From contig NZ_VTSX01000031.1 of NCBI RefSeq assembly GCF_008329705.1, forward strand, positions 1-46,462: a stretch of DNA of 46,462 nt, in the 5' to 3' direction. The notes under the pieces are model-generated. The model had not been told where the DNA came from and did no database searches. It saw nothing but the letters and a program-made list of their open reading frames with translations. Shown here piece by piece: positions 43,499 through 46,462 of this stretch (its first letter is position 1; each line of letters starts with the position of its first letter). The position numbers and the translations under genes are program-made. This DNA comes from Chryseobacterium sp. SN22 (GTDB lineage: Bacteria; Bacteroidota; Bacteroidia; Flavobacteriales; Weeksellaceae).

Positions 43499-44110
43499 TT
43501 AAATTTCACCTTTTCCCTGACGGATAATTTCCGGTTCTCCGGAAGTAAGATCCACAATGGTTGAAGCCACATTGTCGCCATACCCTGAATCGATTACAAG
43601 ATCAACGAGATGGTCGTATTTCTCTGCGATCAGCTCCGGATCGGTGGAATATTCGATGATTTCGTCATCGTCCTTAATGGAGGTGGAAGCAATCGGATGT
43701 CCCAGTTTTTCAACGATCAGCTGAGGAATCGGATGGTCGGGAACCCGGATACCGATGGTCTTGTGGTTTTTATAAGCCAATGGCAGGCTTTTATTGGCGT
43801 CCAGGATAAACGTGAACGGACCCGGAAGATGGCTTTTCAGAAACCGGAACGTAGAAGTATCGATCGGTCTTGTAAAATCCGAAAGATGGCTTAAATCGTT
43901 ACAGATAATCGAGAACTGTGCCTTTTCGAGCTTGATTTTTTTGATCTGGGCGAGCTTTTCCATTGCTTTAATGTCAAAAATATTGCAGCCCAGTGCGTAA
44001 ACGGTATCCGACGGATAGATAATAAGCCCGCCGTTATTTAACGTTTTAATTACTTCATTGATAAGGTTTTCCTGAGGATTATTCGGGTAAATTTTTAATA
44101 TTTTTGCCAT
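43499..44110 (-). CDS. L-threonylcarbamoyladenylate synthase (Sua5/YciO/YrdC)
   Basis: A 203-aa protein with the YrdC fold. GGLIIYPSDTVYALGCN near the N-terminus and KSHLPGPFTFIL are typical, as are IGIRVPDHP and IASTSIK. It makes the threonylcarbamoyl-AMP for t6A37 of ANN-decoding tRNAs, or is the YciO paralogue. The sequence does not settle which, and a genome may carry both. Upstream lie four tRNAs on the other strand. Confidence 0.9.
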   Translation of the reverse strand: MAKILKIYPNNPQENLINEVIKTLNNGGLIIYPSDTVYALGCNIFDIKAMEKLAQIKKIKLEKAQFSIICNDLSHLSDFTRPIDTSTFRFLKSHLPGPFTFILDANKSLPLAYKNHKTIGIRVPDHPIPQLIVEKLGHPIASTSIKDDDEIIEYSTDPELIAEKYDHLVDLVIDSGYGDNVASTIVDLTSGEPEIIRQGKGEI

Positions 44111-44211
44111 ACTTCAAAGATACGAATATTAAAATAATTTTCATAGATAGCCTTTATTTACAGGAAAAATTAGGAGTTTTAAAAAATAATCGTATATTTG
44201 CAGTCCAATAT

Positions 44212-44284
<73 letters not shown>

Positions 44285-44325
44285 CTAAGTAGCAAACGTT
44301 GTCGGTAACGTTTTAAAAAATATAC

Positions 44326-44398
<73 letters not shown>

Positions 44399-44436
44399 CT
44401 AAGATAACGCTTTCGGTAAGCGTTCTGAAAATATAC

Positions 44437-44509
<73 letters not shown>

Positions 44510-44547
44510 CTAAAGTAACGCATACGGTGGCGTTCTGAAAAATACAC

Positions 44548-44620
<73 letters not shown>

Positions 44621-44626
44621 CTAAGA

Positions 44627-44658
44627 AGAGTATCGCAGTTTTTGTGATACTCTTTTTA
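44627..44658 (+). terminator. Terminator of the tRNA array
   Basis: AGAGTATCGC and GTGATACTCT stem (one G-T pair) followed by a T-run. It indicates one transcript for the four tRNAs. Confidence 0.85.
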
Positions 44659-44731
44659 TTTCCGATACCTCATCAATTCCGGATGGCTCAATTTATGCAA
44701 TTCATTAGGGACACCATTAAATTTAAAGAAT

Positions 44732-45142
44732 ATGTATAAGAAAATCATCGCAGGTTTAGGAGGCGCAATTGCCCTAAGCCTTCTGCACGAAGCAGTCCGT
44801 AGAAATTTCGATAATGTACCGGAGATCAATAAAGTAGGTGAAGAAGCCTTAAATAAAGCACTGGATAAGGCCGATATGAAAATTACCAATCAGGATCAGT
44901 TGTATGCCGCAACTTTGGCAGGCGACGTCATCGGTAACGGAATGTATTACGCCACAACAGCCACCAGCGGTTTCAATATCGCATCCGGACTGGCTATGGG
45001 ACTGGGTGCTTTGGCACTTCCCGAAAAGATGGGACTGGATGAAAAGCCTGTTGCGGAAAATACCCGGAAAAAAGTAATGACGGTTGCCTATTATCTGTTC
45101 GGAGCGGTTGTTACCAAATTTATTTATGATAAAATAAAATGA
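44732..45142 (+). CDS. Hypothetical membrane-associated protein
   Basis: A 136-aa protein with an N-terminal hydrophobic helix (KKIIAGLGGAIALSLLHEAV), a central Ala/Gly-rich segment (about 66-100, YAATLAGDVIGNGMYYA and SGLAMGLGALALPEKMG) and a C-terminal helix (VAYYLFGAVVTKFIYDKI). No family recognised. Its Gly/Ala-rich helices suggest a small inner-membrane protein. Monocistronic, followed by a terminator. Confidence 0.75.
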   Translation: MYKKIIAGLGGAIALSLLHEAVRRNFDNVPEINKVGEEALNKALDKADMKITNQDQLYAATLAGDVIGNGMYYATTATSGFNIASGLAMGLGALALPEKMGLDEKPVAENTRKKVMTVAYYLFGAVVTKFIYDKIK

Positions 45143-45172
45143 AAGAGTTTTTTAACTGAAGTTTGACTAAAG

Positions 45173-45207
45173 AAAATTGCCACATCCATTTGTGGCAATT
45201 TTTTTAC
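45173..45207. terminator. Bidirectional terminator
   Basis: AAAATTGCCACA and TGTGGCAATTTT stem with T and A runs, between converging genes. On the minus strand it overlaps the end of the DUF2945 gene. Confidence 0.88.
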
Positions 45208-45410
45208 ATTTTTTTCAGTGCTGAACCTTTATGTACGGCCGATTTTCCTGACTTTTCACTCATTACCTCGTACTGAGGTTCGTCTTCTGAAGCGCGGCGC
45301 TGCCTTTCCATAAAAGTAAAATCCCTGGTGTGTACCTTGGTTATTTTTCCGTGGGTCTGTCCGTTGCTGGAATTCCACCTTACCATGTCTCCTTTTTTTA
45401 ATGTGCTCAT
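45204..45410 (-). CDS. DUF2945 (TUDOR-like) small protein
   Basis: A 68-aa protein. KKGDMVRWNSSNGQTHGKI and QYEVMSEKSGKSAVHKGSAL match the DUF2945 barrel, also called hypervirulence-associated TUDOR-like. Usual length. Function unknown. Confidence 0.88.
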   Translation of the reverse strand: MSTLKKGDMVRWNSSNGQTHGKITKVHTRDFTFMERQRRASEDEPQYEVMSEKSGKSAVHKGSALKKM

Positions 45411-45697
45411 TTTGTTGATGTTGGTTGGTTATGGTAAAATCATTTATTGTGCCATGAAAGCAAAAGCCTCTGAATACAGAGTATTTGTTCCGCTGAATGA
45501 TCTTAACCCGCAAAGATTCTGCAGATTTTTTGGTTTTGTAAATGTATATCGGTGATGCAGACCTGGCGGGGATCATAATTCAGTGATTTTCTTAGAGTCG
45601 AAATTGATACTGCGCATTCAAATTTATTCACGCAGCTTTTGCAGATTACACAGATCTTTTTGGTTTGCCGTCTGTATATGATTCGGTATAAACAAAA
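45411..45697. other. Intergenic, about 290 bp
   Basis: No gene seen. Fragments such as CGCAAAGATTCTGCAGATTTTT and GCAGATTACACAGATC recall the degenerate repeats in other gaps. Confidence 0.4.
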
Positions 45698-45721
45698 AAT
45701 CCTGCTTGATCAAGCAGGATT
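45698..45721 (-). terminator. Perfect 24-bp palindromic terminator
   Basis: AATCCTGCTTGA and TCAAGCAGGATT, followed on the minus strand by a T-run. It serves the gene at 45748-46332. Confidence 0.85.
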
Positions 45722-45747
45722 CATATCATTTAATTAAAAAAAATACC

Positions 45748-46332
45748 TTACTGTGCCGCAAGTTGGTTGAAGGGCGCCAAAGCATTGTCATCTTTCATGG
45801 TCTGACCGATGAATTCTTTTTTCTGGGTTCCTTTCATCCTGTTTGCCGCATCGCTTCCATTAAAGAAAGACTCGCTCAGCTTGGTGGTCACTTCAGCGGG
45901 ATTGAAGTTTAATTTCGTATCTCCTTCTACCCCCAGGTATCCGTTCTTTTTGGTAAGGTTGGTGATGTAGTTGTTATAGTTCGTCAAAGTACCTCTGAAC
46001 ATATCATTGTGGTACTGCATACATTTTTTTGCCTTCTTGGAAGAATTGTTCAGGATACAGTTGTTCATGTTTCCTCTGTACAGCCTCCACTCAAGTTCCA
46101 CTTTTCCGTATTCTTTTGCCAAGGCAGCAGTACCGTTGGATAGAATAGCAGGATCATTTTCTTTTTCGCTCACTTCTTTCAAATGCTTGATCACCAAAGG
46201 AACTGTACTTTCAATTTTAGATTTAGCTTCACCTACTGCGCTGAAATCGGCTGCCGGAGAACCTTTTTTCTGGGCGGTAGTCAGGTTAAAAATAAGTAAT
46301 AACAGTACAATTAATAAATTATATCTTTTCAT
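45748..46332 (-). CDS. Secreted hypothetical protein
   Basis: A 194-aa protein with a signal peptide (residues 1-20, MKRYNLLIVLLLLIFNLTTA). The mature part is mostly helical and charged, with Cys92 and Cys104 roughly positioned for a disulphide (NNCILNN, KKCMQYHND). No family recognised. Confidence 0.8.
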   Translation of the reverse strand: MKRYNLLIVLLLLIFNLTTAQKKGSPAADFSAVGEAKSKIESTVPLVIKHLKEVSEKENDPAILSNGTAALAKEYGKVELEWRLYRGNMNNCILNNSSKKAKKCMQYHNDMFRGTLTNYNNYITNLTKKNGYLGVEGDTKLNFNPAEVTTKLSESFFNGSDAANRMKGTQKKEFIGQTMKDDNALAPFNQLAAQ

Positions 46333-46462
46333 GAGAAATTTTTAAAGCACTAAAATAAATATAATTTCCCGGTTTAGACAAATACATTTTAATTTTATTT
46401 AATAAAATTTAACAAGTTTTAAGAATTTTAATAATGAAACAGGTATTTGATAATGATTACTC
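46333..46462. other. AT-rich window edge
   Basis: Upstream region of the 45748-46332 gene. No further gene seen before the window ends. Confidence 0.4.

Overview
The window looks like a chromosomal segment of a Chryseobacterium-type flavobacterium (Bacteroidota, Weeksellaceae). The evidence is: type IX secretion C-terminal sorting domains; promoters of the Bacteroidetes form (TTTG, about 17-19 bp, TAnnTTTG); almost no Shine-Dalgarno sequences; tRNAs without an encoded CCA; double-glycine small peptides; and a grasp-with-spasm peptide-modification cluster.

Layout. 1-3343 is an AT-rich accessory pair. It encodes a 711-aa protein that joins a PD-(D/E)xK nuclease-like region, a degenerate N6-adenine methylase and a type I specificity (TRD) domain. 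A 380-aa protein with a HEPN RNase motif follows it with an ATGA overlap. 3624-4034 is an XRE regulator. 4206-6116 is the most interesting locus: an ECF-type sigma factor with an extra C-terminal helix-turn-helix, followed 12 bp later by a nuclease-dead, C-terminally truncated Cas12f/TnpB homologue. A structured non-coding stretch at 6117-6237 is a candidate guide RNA. A tandem array of about 300-390 bp repeats (6238-8494) follows directly. This arrangement matches RNA-guided transcription activators (dCas12f plus sigma) that I recall being reported only recently in Bacteroidetes.

8495-14313 holds secreted and hypothetical proteins, a divergent regulatory region with two perfect 18-bp palindromes and an orphan promoter/terminator pair, a DUF1294 protein and a DJ-1/PfpI protein. 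14872-23109 is core-like: typA, an M23 lipoprotein, a DUF187 glycosidase-like lipoprotein, ferritin and ychF, separated by repeat-bearing intergenic DNA. 23190-24062 carries four tandem double-glycine Cys-rich peptides. They are followed by a divergent AraC regulator and an SDR, which share a putative operator. 26073-36340 includes an aminotransferase, T9SS cargo proteins, a LytTR regulator, the parE-orf-parC topoisomerase IV cluster and a Fur-family regulator.

36476-41147 has a rhomboid protease and then an AT-rich grasp-with-spasm RiPP cluster. Both maturases of this cluster (gwsS, gwsG) are frameshifted, and so is the adjacent XRE gene, so the locus looks decayed unless these are assembly errors. 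41159-44110 is a minus-strand run prmC, yaaA, CPBP protease and a Sua5/YrdC protein. 44212-44620 holds four tandem initiator tRNAs. The remainder is hypothetical proteins and a DUF2945 protein.

All calls are from reading the sequence. No searches, structure predictions or alignments were run.
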